Assembly: GCF_016765585.1 (NCBI RefSeq)
Contig: NZ_JAESWC010000025.1
Span: 1-56,566 of the forward strand
Origin: Clostridium rhizosphaerae
GTDB lineage: Bacteria; Bacillota; Clostridia; Clostridiales; Clostridiaceae
Reading direction: 5' to 3'
DNA: 56,566 bases
Shown here: piece by piece, positions 8,827-17,319 of the stretch
How the letters are laid out: the number at the start of each line of letters is the position of its first letter
Position numbering within the stretch: position 1 is the stretch's first letter
The notes under the pieces: model-generated
The model's input: only the letters and a program-made list of their open reading frames with translations
Database searches by the model: none
What the model was told of the DNA's origin: nothing
Translations under genes and position numbers: made by a program

Positions 8827-9378
8827 ATGATTTATTATGAAGATGATAGCATAAAGATTAGAGATTTGCTTAATGAGGATGTTATTAACTTATTTTCCTG
8901 CAGGATAGATAGAGAATTAAATTTACATGATCCAAGGCCAATACCTAATACAAGTAAAGAGCTGCTGAATGAATGTAAAGATTATTGCAATAGATTTGAT
9001 ACTGAGATAATGAATGAAAACACGGAAGATAGAAAATACAAATATTTTATTATAACTAACAAGGACAATAATTTTATAGGTTTTGTTAATTTTTTTAGTA
9101 TTAATAAGGAAAAGAAGCAAGGTGAAATGGGAGTAACCATAGGCGATAAAAGGTACTTTAGAAAAGGTATTGCCTATACAGCAATAAATGCTGTTGTAAA
9201 GTTTATATTCGAAAACATGGATATCAATAGAATATACATTGAAACAGGTGAAACCAATAAAGCAGCATTGGGACTGTTTGATAAGCTTGGCTTTAAAAAA
9301 CGCGGTGAGTATCTTGAGGATGATAATTTCAAGTTTATAATTATAGAAAAGCTGAGAAGTTTAGAATCTTATAATTAA
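8827..9378 (+). CDS. GNAT N-acetyltransferase, RimJ/RimL type
   Basis: A 183-residue protein with the RimJ/RimL-like layout: N-terminal IKIRDLLNED, strand IGFVNFF, then GVTIGDKRYFRKGIAY, whose RKGIA is the acetyl-CoA loop. IYIETGETNKAALGLFDKLG supplies the conserved NxxxxxLxxKLGF helix. It probably acetylates an amino group on a small molecule or protein N-terminus. It lies 11 bases after the small HTH gene, with GCGGGTGAT as ribosome binding site. It is the last gene of the run before a terminator. Confidence 0.8.
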   Translation: MIYYEDDSIKIRDLLNEDVINLFSCRIDRELNLHDPRPIPNTSKELLNECKDYCNRFDTEIMNENTEDRKYKYFIITNKDNNFIGFVNFFSINKEKKQGEMGVTIGDKRYFRKGIAYTAINAVVKFIFENMDINRIYIETGETNKAALGLFDKLGFKKRGEYLEDDNFKFIIIEKLRSLESYN

Positions 9379-9380
9379 CA

Positions 9381-9420
9381 AAAAAAGGAGCTGTCTTATT
9401 TTGAGAAAGCTCCTTTTTAT
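9381..9420. terminator. Bidirectional intrinsic terminator
   Basis: AAAAAAGGAGCT pairs with AGCTCCTTTTT around a ~15-nt loop. It is flanked by A and T runs, so it can serve the plus-strand acetyltransferase and the minus-strand lipoprotein. Confidence 0.8.
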
Positions 9421-9422
9421 TA

Positions 9423-10007
9423 TTAGGATTTCTTTACTTCACGTTTTCCAGTTACAGAAGAATCAGCATCCATTTTAAAGCCGGCTTTAGCTTCGTCACT
9501 GTTAAAATAGATATTTCCATCAACTTTTGCATCTATTAACTGAAAATCTTTAGTTTCTACATAAACATCACCTTTAAAGGTTCCGTGCTGAATGCTGGCA
9601 TTTGGACTTTTAACAACCATTTTAGGCGCTGTCAAAGTAAACCTGTTTGTAACTTTTTTATTGCTGTCTTGAGTATAAAGAGCTAACTTCCTTTGTAAAT
9701 CGCCCTTACTGTTTTTAAAGTCACCTTCTAGTATAATATCTTTACTAATAGTTAAGTCTTTTACAATTGCAATAATCCATCTTCCATCTTTGCTGGTAGC
9801 TTTTAAGAATGCAGCTTCATTATCTACAATTGAAGCAGTAGTTACTGCATCTGGGGGAGTTTTTTGATTTGTATTTTGCTGATTAGTAGTATTTGGCGAT
9901 GATGGAGCGGGAGCTGGTGCTGGTTTTGGACCGCATCCAGTGAATAATGAAGATATTACAATTGTTGATACTAATACTGCTGATAGTATTGATTTTCTTG
10001 CTTTCAT
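9423..10007 (-). CDS. Putative lipoprotein with repeated beta-strand domain
   Basis: A 194-residue lipoprotein. The signal peptide ends in the lipobox FTGC (Cys25), followed by an Ala/Pro-rich and Asn/Gln-rich linker to about residue 55. The C-terminal ~130 residues contain regularly spaced short beta strands (KDLTISKDIILEG, APKMVVKSPN, GTFKGDVYVE, AKVDGNIYFN), like a right-handed beta-helix or polymer-forming domain. The likely location is the outer face of the cytoplasmic membrane. The function is not recognised. Start ATG 10007 follows AGGAGG. Confidence 0.75.
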   Translation of the reverse strand: MKARKSILSAVLVSTIVISSLFTGCGPKPAPAPAPSSPNTTNQQNTNQKTPPDAVTTASIVDNEAAFLKATSKDGRWIIAIVKDLTISKDIILEGDFKNSKGDLQRKLALYTQDSNKKVTNRFTLTAPKMVVKSPNASIQHGTFKGDVYVETKDFQLIDAKVDGNIYFNSDEAKAGFKMDADSSVTGKREVKKS

Positions 10008-10091
10008 AGTTTACCTCCTAAATAATTAAATTCATAAATACTGTAGGTAGTATTAACAAAAATTACTTTTATTATGTAATAGTTGGACGAA

Positions 10092-10124
10092 AAAAAGGTG
10101 CTGCCATAAAAACAACACCTTTTT
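10092..10124 (-). terminator. Intrinsic terminator of the nitroreductase gene
   Basis: AAAAAGGTG (10092-10100) pairs with CACCTTTTT (10116-10124). On the minus strand the hairpin ends in T residues and lies 14 bases after the nitroreductase stop. Confidence 0.75.
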
Positions 10125-10137
10125 ACTAAAAACAAAT

Positions 10138-10893
10138 TTATAGAACCTTTCCAACAGGAGCCGCATAAACTACAAATTCATCATCACCATCAAGCTCTAG
10201 ATAGTTATCAAAATTGTTCTGGTCATAAGCAGCGATAGCGCATGTGCCGCAGCCTATAGCTTCACAGGCAAGATATAAATTTTGACATACATGTCCTGCG
10301 TCTAAAAGCATGGGCTTATGGGCACCTATACTATACCTCCATTCACCTCTATAAGGAATTACACTCCAAATAAATGTAACAGCGCTTCTGCCTGTAAACT
10401 TTTGACCTAAAGTCAGCCTTGAGAGATTTTCTTCTAAATTCTTATCTTCTTTAATGAATAAAAGCTCATGGGTTAATGCCAGATAACGATATATTCCATT
10501 CTTTAATCCTTGAACTCTATTTACAGCAATGTAAGTTTCAAAGGGATGTCTTGCGCCAGCAGAAGGAACAGGTCTCAATGCAGCATAGTTATTTCCTCTT
10601 ATTTCTTTTATTCCTTGAGTAGCCCAAAGAAGAAAAGAAAGTTCTTCTAGAGTGAGACTTTCTTCTGAATAAACTCTATTGCTTTTTCTGTCTTTTAAAA
10701 TTTCCATTATATTAGGCTTTTTTAACACATTTTCTGTAACCTCTGGCAGAGCTAAAATTTCAGCATTGCTGTCGTAAGGTTTTTGCAGAGGAGGTTGTGG
10801 AAGCTGAAGTTCCTGATCAGATTTTATTTCATCCTCTTCATTGTCATCAAACCTTGATTTCAACCATTGTCTTTGTGCCTTTATTCTATCCAT
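10138..10893 (-). CDS. SagB-type nitroreductase-fold oxidoreductase
   Basis: A 251-residue FMN-dependent nitroreductase-fold protein. Residues about 70-95 carry RKSNRVYSEESLTLEELSFL, then PVPSAGARHPFETYIAV, the hallmark of SagB/ThcOx-type dehydrogenases. The C-terminal DAGHVCQNLYLACEAIGCG is the helix that shapes the FMN pocket. SagB enzymes oxidise azolines in thiazole/oxazole-modified peptides, but no cyclodehydratase (SagC/SagD) or precursor peptide is nearby, so this is a stand-alone member of unknown substrate. ATG 10893 lies nine bases after GGGGGA; earlier in-frame ATGs at 10902 and 10926 are less well placed. Confidence 0.85.
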   Translation of the reverse strand: MDRIKAQRQWLKSRFDDNEEDEIKSDQELQLPQPPLQKPYDSNAEILALPEVTENVLKKPNIMEILKDRKSNRVYSEESLTLEELSFLLWATQGIKEIRGNNYAALRPVPSAGARHPFETYIAVNRVQGLKNGIYRYLALTHELLFIKEDKNLEENLSRLTLGQKFTGRSAVTFIWSVIPYRGEWRYSIGAHKPMLLDAGHVCQNLYLACEAIGCGTCAIAAYDQNNFDNYLELDGDDEFVVYAAPVGKVL

Positions 10894-11049
10894 TATTATC
10901 ATTCCCCCAATTAAAATGTATAACAATTATAGCATAATATTATATTTATTACCAAATAGTGGCTTTAAGAAATTATTTAAATTTAGAAATAGGTATTTTA
11001 TTTTCCACAAATAAGTGTTATTATCTAAATGTGGTCAAATTGAATATTG

Positions 11050-11141
11050 TTTGTAGTGCTAGGGGCGCCTTATGGCTGAGAGAAGTTTATAACTTTAACC
11101 CTTCGAACCTGATGCGGGTAAAACCGACGTAGGAAAGCTGT
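11050..11141 (+). ncRNA. TPP riboswitch (THI-box)
   Basis: The aptamer signature is unmistakable: AGGGGCGCC, then GGCTGAGAGAAG, ACCCTTCGAACCTGATGCGG, GTAAAACCGACGTAGGAAA. CTGAGA and the CUGAUGCGGGU segment are the invariant thiamine-pyrophosphate contacts. It lies upstream of a thiamine-uptake operon, so bound TPP should shut the operon off through the terminator immediately downstream. Edges are approximate. Confidence 0.96.
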
Positions 11142-11158
11142 TTAGATATTAGTATCCT

Positions 11159-11194
11159 AATGCACTATTTTTATAGTGCATTTTTTATTTTTTT
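11159..11194 (+). terminator. Riboswitch-controlled terminator
   Basis: ATGCACTA (11160-11167) pairs with TAGTGCAT (11174-11181), followed by a long T-rich tail. It lies about 20 bases after the TPP aptamer and before the first gene. This is the expression platform expected to form when TPP is bound. Confidence 0.9.
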
Positions 11195-11219
11195 AGCAGT
11201 GGAAGACTTGGAGGAAGCT

Positions 11220-11969
11220 ATGTATATTGATGCTCATAATCATTTAGATTTTTACGGAAAAAATCTTGATAAAGCTTTAAACATAATCAAGCAGAACAAT
11301 ATTATCACCTTAGGCTGCGCTATGGATGTGCAAACTTATTTATTTACAAAAGAAATAAACAAGGATAATCCTCTTATAATACCATGCTTTGGCATACATC
11401 CTTGGAAGGCTGATGAAAATTTTATGAACTTAGATAGCTTTGAGCAGTACATTAAGGAGAGTAAAGTAATTGGAGAAATAGGGCTTGATTATCATTGGGT
11501 GCTAGAAAAAGAGAAATATCCATATATGAGACAAGTATTTAGTTACTTTCTCAAAATGGCTTATAAGTACAATAAGATTACCAATATACACACAAAAGGT
11601 GCGGAGGAAGAAATCTATGAGAGCATAAAGAAATATGAATTAAAAACTCCAATAATCCACTGGTACAGCGGACCTTTAGATACAATGAAAAAGCTTTTAG
11701 ACTATGGCTGTTATTTTACTACAAGTGTGGATATCGGCTATTCAAAGCTTACGGAAGAGATTGTAAAAACTCTTCCTTTAAACAGAATATTGACAGAGAC
11801 GGACGGACCAACTTCACTGGAATGGGTTAACGGGCAATATGGATATCCAGATGAGGTTAAAAACATAGTAAATCAAATAGCAATAATAAAAAATCTTCCC
11901 TATGAGGAAGTAAAGCATACTATTGCAGAAAACTTTAAGAAAGCAGGTGAATGTAATGAATACAGTTAA
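11220..11969 (+). CDS. TatD-family metal-dependent hydrolase
   Basis: A 249-residue TIM-barrel protein of the amidohydrolase superfamily, TatD branch. Metal ligands can be followed: HNH at residues 6-8, Glu in GEIGLDYHW, His in NIHTKGA, His in IIHWYSG and Asp in LTETDGP. The open frame extends upstream to an ATG at 11160, but that ATG lies in the riboswitch terminator. ATG 11220, preceded by GGAGGA, is the start. Classical TatD enzymes are DNases. As first gene of a TPP-controlled operon this one may instead hydrolyse a thiamine breakdown product, which is inference. Its end overlaps the next gene. Confidence 0.85.
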   Translation: MYIDAHNHLDFYGKNLDKALNIIKQNNIITLGCAMDVQTYLFTKEINKDNPLIIPCFGIHPWKADENFMNLDSFEQYIKESKVIGEIGLDYHWVLEKEKYPYMRQVFSYFLKMAYKYNKITNIHTKGAEEEIYESIKKYELKTPIIHWYSGPLDTMKKLLDYGCYFTTSVDIGYSKLTEEIVKTLPLNRILTETDGPTSLEWVNGQYGYPDEVKNIVNQIAIIKNLPYEEVKHTIAENFKKAGECNEYS

Positions 11970-12246
11970 TGTAAGTCTTCAAGTAATACCAAATGTTCCT
12001 GAGGAAAGAATTTATCCAGTTGTAGACAAGGTTATAGAATATATAGCATCAACTGGAGTTAAGTATATCGTAGGTCCTATGGAAACTACTATGGAGGGTG
12101 ATTTAGATACACTTTTAGACATTGTAAAAAAAGCTCAACAGATATGTGTTGAAGAAGGAGCTTCAAGAGTAGCATCAGTAGTAAAAATAGACTACAAAAG
12201 CGAAGGCGTGACCATAGATGAAAAGATCCACAAATATAGGGAATAA
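11956..12246 (+). CDS. Thiamine-binding protein, MTH1187/YkoF-like family
   Basis: A 96-residue protein of the small MTH1187 (thiamine_BP) family, a ferredoxin-like fold related to the halves of YkoF. Visible features are VNVSLQVIPNV, YPVVDKVIEYIASTGVKYIV and GPMETTMEGDLDTLLDIV, the family's conserved GPxETTxEG motif. Relatives bind thiamine or its pyrimidine moiety in the cytoplasm. ATG 11956 follows AGGTGA and sits inside the end of the TatD gene. The next gene starts before this one stops. The TPP riboswitch context supports the call. Confidence 0.88.
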   Translation: MNTVNVSLQVIPNVPEERIYPVVDKVIEYIASTGVKYIVGPMETTMEGDLDTLLDIVKKAQQICVEEGASRVASVVKIDYKSEGVTIDEKIHKYRE

Positions 12247-12970
12247 GCTGTATCCTATTGTCACAATAATAATCGTTGTATTATTGTGGCAGGGAATTAC
12301 AGTCTTTAGGCATGTACCGCAGTATTTACTTCCGTCTCCTGTTAAGATAGTTAATACTCTGTTTAAAGATTTTAAAATTATTTCAGCACATACAAAGGTA
12401 ACGCTTTATGAATCCTTTATCGGTTTTGGACTATCAATAATATTTTCATTTGTATTGGCCATACTAATGGACAGCTTTCAAGTAATAAAAAAATGTATAT
12501 ACCCTATTTTAGTTATATCTCAGACCATTCCTACAATAGCTATTGCGCCGCTGTTTATAATATGGTTTGGGTTTGGTGCATTGCCAAAGATTATAGTAGT
12601 TGTAATGGTGTGCTTCTTTCCTATAGTTATAAGCTTAGTAGATGGTTTTGAAAAAGTGGACAGGGATTATATAAATCTATTTAGTACCTTTAAGGCTTCA
12701 AAGCTTCAAACCTTTTATCATTTGAAGCTGCCATATGCCATGGTAAACTTATTTTCAGGACTTAAAATTGCGGCAACTTATATGATAATGTCAGCGGTTA
12801 TAGGTGAATGGCTGGGTGGAGATAAAGGTATAGGAGTGTATATGGTAAGATCCAAAAATGCCTATGCTTTGGACAAGGTATTTGCATCAATATTAGTAAT
12901 AGTGTTTGTAAGTATATTAATTATTTATATTATCGATTTTATAGGTAAGAAAATAGTTCATTGGAAGTAA
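12218..12970 (+). CDS. ABC transporter permease, ThiX-like (thiamine precursor uptake)
   Basis: A 250-residue permease of the SsuC/TauC/ThiX (BPD_transp_1) family with about six membrane helices. It has an N-terminal helix at residues 12-30, the conserved QTIPTIAIAPLFIIWFGFG region and the EAA loop (TFKASKLQTFYHLKLPYAM) that docks on the ATPase. GEWLGGDKGIG near the C-terminus is also conserved. With the following binding protein and ATPase it forms a three-part importer, probably for a hydroxymethylpyrimidine-type thiamine precursor, given the TPP riboswitch. It overlaps the upstream gene by 29 bases. Confidence 0.88.
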   Translation: MKRSTNIGNKLYPIVTIIIVVLLWQGITVFRHVPQYLLPSPVKIVNTLFKDFKIISAHTKVTLYESFIGFGLSIIFSFVLAILMDSFQVIKKCIYPILVISQTIPTIAIAPLFIIWFGFGALPKIIVVVMVCFFPIVISLVDGFEKVDRDYINLFSTFKASKLQTFYHLKLPYAMVNLFSGLKIAATYMIMSAVIGEWLGGDKGIGVYMVRSKNAYALDKVFASILVIVFVSILIIYIIDFIGKKIVHWK

Positions 12971-12982
12971 GGAGAGTAAGTT

Positions 12983-13999
12983 ATGAAAAAAAATAAAATT
13001 TTATCAATAGCGGCTGCTTTAACAGTTACTGCAGCAATAATGTCAGGCTGTGCAGCAAAGAAAGAAGATATAAAAAAAGAAGAAGCAAACAAGCCTTTAG
13101 AAAAGACTACAGTTATTCTTGACTGGACTCCAAATACAAACCATACAGGATTATATACTGCATTGGAAAAAGGCTATTATAAGGCAGAAGGACTGGATGT
13201 TCAAATAATTCAGCCTTCAGAAGGAAGCACTGCAACCCTTGTTGCGGCAGGAAAAGGCGACTTTGGGGTTAGCTACCAGGAAGACGTTACATATGCTCTA
13301 ACAGGAGATGAACCAGTTCCTATAAAAGCTATTGCAACTATAATTCAGCATAATACTTCAGGCTTTGCGGCTCCAAAGAGCAAAAATATAAAGAGCGTAA
13401 AAGACTTTGAAGGAAAAACTTACGGTGGATGGGGATCTCCTTCTGAGGAAGCTGTTTTGAAAGCTGTTATGGAGAAAAACGGAGCGGATTACAGCAAGCT
13501 TAAAAATATTAGCATGGGTAATGATGATTTCTTTACAGCTGTTCAGAAGAATATAGATTTTGCTTGGATTTTTGAAGGTTGGACAGGAATAGAAGCAAAG
13601 ACTAAAGGAATAGATCTAGACTATATACCTGTAAAAGATTTAGATCCTGCTTTAGATTACTATACTCCAATATTAATTACTAGCAACAGCATTATAAAGG
13701 ACAATCCAGAAAAGGTTAAAAAATTTTTAAGAGCAACTCAAAAAGGTTATGAGGATGCAATAAAAAATCCTGACGAAGCAGCTAAAATACTTTTAAAATA
13801 TGCTCCAGAAATAAACCAAAACCTTGCTGTAGAAAGTCAAAAATATCTAGCAAAACAATATGTTGCAGATGCGCCAAAATGGGGAGTTATGAAAACAGAA
13901 GTTTGGAACAACTATGCTAAGTTCTTAAAGGATAAAGGACTAATCAAAAAGGAGCTAAAGGCTGAAGATGCATTCACAAATGAATTCCTTCCAAAATAA
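12983..13999 (+). CDS. ABC substrate-binding lipoprotein, ThiY/NMT1-like
   Basis: A 338-residue lipoprotein: signal peptide with lipobox IMSGC (Cys23), then an NMT1/ThiY type-2 periplasmic-binding fold. [20 protein letters not shown] is the diagnostic N-terminal strand of pyrimidine-binding ThiY/Thi5 proteins. GEGSTATLV-like and YQEDVTYA elements follow. Such proteins deliver formylaminopyrimidine or hydroxymethylpyrimidine to the ThiX permease. It lies 12 bases downstream of thiX with GGAGAG as ribosome binding site, and overlaps the ATPase gene. Confidence 0.9.
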   Translation: MKKNKILSIAAALTVTAAIMSGCAAKKEDIKKEEANKPLEKTTVILDWTPNTNHTGLYTALEKGYYKAEGLDVQIIQPSEGSTATLVAAGKGDFGVSYQEDVTYALTGDEPVPIKAIATIIQHNTSGFAAPKSKNIKSVKDFEGKTYGGWGSPSEEAVLKAVMEKNGADYSKLKNISMGNDDFFTAVQKNIDFAWIFEGWTGIEAKTKGIDLDYIPVKDLDPALDYYTPILITSNSIIKDNPEKVKKFLRATQKGYEDAIKNPDEAAKILLKYAPEINQNLAVESQKYLAKQYVADAPKWGVMKTEVWNNYAKFLKDKGLIKKELKAEDAFTNEFLPK

Positions 14000-14717
14000 T
14001 AATCAAAGTTTTTTAATCAAGCTTGAAGATGTAAGTAAAAGCTTTAATAAAGCAGAGGTATTGAAGAATATTTCGCTTACAGTAAATAAGGGTGAATTTA
14101 TTTCCATATTAGGCCCCAGCGGCTGCGGCAAAAGCACTTTATTTAATATTATAACCAGATTGATAAAAGCAGATAGTGGATCTGTTTCTGTTGAGGGAAA
14201 CATAGGTTATATGCAGCAAAAAGATTTGCTGCTTCCTTGGAAGACAGTGCTTCATAATGTTGTTTTGCCTTTAGAGATAAGAGGAGAAGATAAGAAGTTT
14301 TCAATTCAAAAGGCAATGAAGTATATAGAGGTAATGGGACTTAAAGGCTACGAAGATAAATTCTCCTATGAGCTTTCAGGAGGAATGAAACAAAGAGCAA
14401 GCTTTTTAAGAACCTTTCTTTCTTCTGAGGAAATAATGCTTTTAGATGAGCCTTTTGGTGCACTTGATTCTATTACAAAGGGAAAAATGCAAAAGTGGCT
14501 TTTGGAGATGAAAGATACTTTAGATAATACTATACTTTTTATAACTCATGATATAGAAGAAGCGATATTTTTATCAGACAGGATATATGTTTTGTCTTCA
14601 AGACCAGGAGTTATAAAAGAAGAGATAGTTATAGATTTTTGCACAGAGAATAAAATTAACAGACTATTATCTCAAGAACTATTAAATACAAAAGAACATA
14701 TACTAGAAATACTATAA
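13968..14717 (+). CDS. ABC transporter ATP-binding protein, ThiZ-like
   Basis: A 249-residue ATPase of the SsuB/TauB/ThiZ class. Walker A is GPSGCGKST (Lys near 55), the Q-loop is [11 protein letters not shown], the signature is LSGGMKQR, Walker B is [12 protein letters not shown], and the switch His is in ITHDIEEA. It energises the thiamine-precursor importer. The start overlaps the thiY end by 32 bases, and an alternative ATG at 13980 exists; neither has a strong ribosome binding site, as expected for coupling. It is the last gene of the riboswitch operon. Confidence 0.9.
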   Translation: MHSQMNSFQNNNQSFLIKLEDVSKSFNKAEVLKNISLTVNKGEFISILGPSGCGKSTLFNIITRLIKADSGSVSVEGNIGYMQQKDLLLPWKTVLHNVVLPLEIRGEDKKFSIQKAMKYIEVMGLKGYEDKFSYELSGGMKQRASFLRTFLSSEEIMLLDEPFGALDSITKGKMQKWLLEMKDTLDNTILFITHDIEEAIFLSDRIYVLSSRPGVIKEEIVIDFCTENKINRLLSQELLNTKEHILEIL

Positions 14718-14725
14718 AATAAGAT

Positions 14726-14763
14726 AAGGCAGACAATAAAAATTATTGTACTGCCTCATTTTA
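14726..14763. terminator. Bidirectional intrinsic terminator
   Basis: GGCAG-A-CAATAA (14728-14739) pairs with TTATTG-TA-CTGCC, followed by TCATTTTA. It lies between the thiamine operon and the convergent GGDEF-EAL gene. Confidence 0.75.
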
Positions 14764-16995
14764 CTTACTCATATTTAAAAAACTAATTACTTCTTCTTCA
14801 GGAAGGGGTTTTGATAAAAGATATCCCTGCATTTTATTGCAGCCTGCAGATTTTAAATAAGCTAGCTGAGTCTTATCCTCTATACCTTCAGCAACAATAC
14901 TAAGACCCATCTTATGGCCGATGAATATTATAGAACTTACTACTGATTCTGTAAGGTTATCCGTGACTACATCGTCTATAAAAGATTTATCTATTTTAAG
15001 AGTATTTATAGGCAGACATTTCAAGTAATTTAATGATGAATATCCTTTTCCAAAGTCATCAAGTGCAATATCAAGACCTAAGTCTCGAAGCATTCTAAGT
15101 TTTTCTATATTTGTATCAATGTTTTCCATAAGCACTGTTTCTGTAATTTCTAGCTCTAAATAATTTGAAGATAAGCCAGTTTCATTAACAATTCCCATAA
15201 CTATATCTGGAAAGTTATTTTGAATAAGTTGTACTATAGAAATATTAACAGATATTTTAAGATCCTTAAAACCCTCATTGTGCAGTTTTACGAGAAATTC
15301 GCAGGCTGTTTTAAGTACCCATTCACCAATAGGCATAATTAAGCCCATTTCTTCTGCTACTGATATAAATTTATCGGGAGGAACTCTGCCAAGCTTTGGG
15401 TTGTCCCATCTAATAAGAGCCTCCATTCCGGTTATTTTACCTGAAGTCAAATCTAGCTGAGGCTGATAATATAATTTAAATTCATTATTTTTAAGAGCTA
15501 ATTTAAGATTATCTTCAAGATTAATTCTATATAAAAGACTTTTACTCATCTCTTCATTATAAAAAGTGAAATTATTTCTTCCATAAGATTTAGCCTTATA
15601 CATTGCTGTGTCAGCATTCCTTAAAAGAACTCCTAAATTATCTCCATCCTTTGGAAACATGCATATGCCAATACTTAATGTAGAACTCACAACTATTTCA
15701 TCTATTTTAAAGGGATCATTAAAAGTATCAATTAAACTTTTTCCGATGATTTCAACATTGTTTTTCGAATCTATGTTAGTAAGTACTATAATAAATTCGT
15801 CTCCGCCAAGTCTTATTAAATTGTTTTCTTCAGGGCATATTTTAGCTAATCTTTCAGCTGTATTTTGGAGAAGGACATCACCAGTATTGTGACCAAAAGT
15901 ATCGTTTATAAGTTTAAAATTATCCACATCAATAAATAGTAGAGCACCTTTATGACCATTATTAATAGTTGTATTTATAATTGAAGCTGTATTTTCATAT
16001 AGATACAATCTGTTTGGGAGACCTGTCAAAGAATCGTAGTACGCATTATAATGAAGCTGCTCTTGATACATCTTTAGTTCTTCGTACTTTTCTTTAAGCA
16101 TATTTTCGTACTGAGTTCGTTCAGTAATTACTTTTTTTCTGAGTGATCTTATATAACGCTGAGCAACTATATGAAGTATAAGCAGGATAATAATTAATAT
16201 GATACCTAGCGCTACATATTTTTCTTTCTGATTTTGCTTATATATTTTTGAGTGATAGAAAAAATACTTCTGGTAAAGTTCTTCGTAAGCTCCGGATCTA
16301 TGAAGATCTTCAAGTCTTTTATTTATATAATCCACCAATTCAGGGTCAGCCTTGTTTACTCCATAGCACACCTGCTGTGGAAATAGATCACCAACTTGCT
16401 GTATAATGTCATTCTTTAGATCCTTAGTTGTAATATAGTAATTAACTACCTCTTGATTTTCAAATAATACATCAATTTGCCCCTTAGCGAGAGCGTCAAC
16501 TGCTTGGCTTATGTTGTCATACTGTATGTAATTCGTTAATTTAAGATTATTTCTTAGTATGTTCTCAGAATACTGAGCTTTGCCAACGCCAACTGAATAT
16601 TTGCTTAGGTCATTCAAAGTTACCCTGTTAAATCCATTCCTTGTATAAATTGATATATAAGTGTCTAAAACTGTATTTGAGAAAAGTATATCTTTTTTTC
16701 TTTCATCATTTACTACCATAAGTCCTGTTGTATCAATTTCTCCGGCCTTAAGTCTTTCATAGATCTTATCCCAGCTGTCAGTAGAAATAGAAAGCCTGTA
16801 GTCCTCATTTTTAAAAATAAGGTTAGTAAGTTCAATATCAAAGCCTGATATTTGATTGTTATTCATATATTTGTAAGGGGGATAATTTACTTCAGGCTGA
16901 TATTTTATTTCTTTTACATCTGCCTTAACTGAAAAGGATTGCAGAATAATGATACAGAAAAAAAGAATAAAGACATATTTTCGATAGCGCTCCAT
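14761..16995 (-). CDS. Diguanylate cyclase/phosphodiesterase with periplasmic solute-binding sensor
   Basis: A 744-residue membrane protein. A signal peptide (about 1-25) is followed by an SBP_bac_3-type sensor (about 30-250; YPPYKYMNNNQISGFDIELT is the amino-acid-binding-protein-like start). One membrane helix lies near 258-278, then a coiled coil to about 315. The GGDEF domain (about 318-475) has an intact RLGGDEF. The EAL domain (about 490-735) has GMEALIRW, DDFGKGYSSLNYL and AEGIED. Both catalytic motifs look active, so it may make or degrade c-di-GMP in response to an extracellular ligand. It is a single gene. Confidence 0.92.
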   Translation of the reverse strand: MERYRKYVFILFFCIIILQSFSVKADVKEIKYQPEVNYPPYKYMNNNQISGFDIELTNLIFKNEDYRLSISTDSWDKIYERLKAGEIDTTGLMVVNDERKKDILFSNTVLDTYISIYTRNGFNRVTLNDLSKYSVGVGKAQYSENILRNNLKLTNYIQYDNISQAVDALAKGQIDVLFENQEVVNYYITTKDLKNDIIQQVGDLFPQQVCYGVNKADPELVDYINKRLEDLHRSGAYEELYQKYFFYHSKIYKQNQKEKYVALGIILIIILLILHIVAQRYIRSLRKKVITERTQYENMLKEKYEELKMYQEQLHYNAYYDSLTGLPNRLYLYENTASIINTTINNGHKGALLFIDVDNFKLINDTFGHNTGDVLLQNTAERLAKICPEENNLIRLGGDEFIIVLTNIDSKNNVEIIGKSLIDTFNDPFKIDEIVVSSTLSIGICMFPKDGDNLGVLLRNADTAMYKAKSYGRNNFTFYNEEMSKSLLYRINLEDNLKLALKNNEFKLYYQPQLDLTSGKITGMEALIRWDNPKLGRVPPDKFISVAEEMGLIMPIGEWVLKTACEFLVKLHNEGFKDLKISVNISIVQLIQNNFPDIVMGIVNETGLSSNYLELEITETVLMENIDTNIEKLRMLRDLGLDIALDDFGKGYSSLNYLKCLPINTLKIDKSFIDDVVTDNLTESVVSSIIFIGHKMGLSIVAEGIEDKTQLAYLKSAGCNKMQGYLLSKPLPEEEVISFLNMSK

Positions 16996-17319
16996 TTAAA
17001 TATCACTCCAATTTTAATTTGAAATCAAGAGTTTAATTTTTATAATTATACATTTAAGAATATTATAAACTATTAGACATAAATTTACAATATATGTGTT
17101 CTTTCGTCAAAAAATTAACATTAGAAATCTAGTTTTGAATTTTTACATAATTGTTTAGTTAATAGTTTTAATTGAATACTTAGTTTTCAAAATATGAAGG
17201 AGTTTATAAATTTTATATGAGTTCAGATATGTTAAACGAATTATACTATGTAGCATTTGCTGCTCGTATACGAATAACGAGCAGCTTGTACAATATATAA
17301 AATAAATAAGCAACTAAAA
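16996..17319. other. Intergenic region with one hairpin
   Basis: This 324-bp AT-rich stretch holds the promoter region of the GGDEF-EAL gene; no convincing -35/-10 pair was seen. Near its right-hand end, GCTGCTCGT (17259-17267) pairs with ACGAGCAGC (17277-17285). The hairpin has no T tail on either strand, so it is only a weak terminator candidate for the metallophosphoesterase gene. Confidence 0.5.

Noticed and set aside
11160-11219. N-terminal extension of the TatD-like protein
   Set aside because: These codons lie in the riboswitch terminator and its T run; ATG 11220 has a ribosome binding site.
15278-15892. Open frames on the plus strand inside the GGDEF-EAL gene
   Set aside because: Antisense shadows of a long, well-supported coding sequence, without ribosome binding sites.
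17259-17285. Terminator for the metallophosphoesterase
   Set aside because: Good hairpin but no T run on either strand, so mentioned only as a weak candidate.
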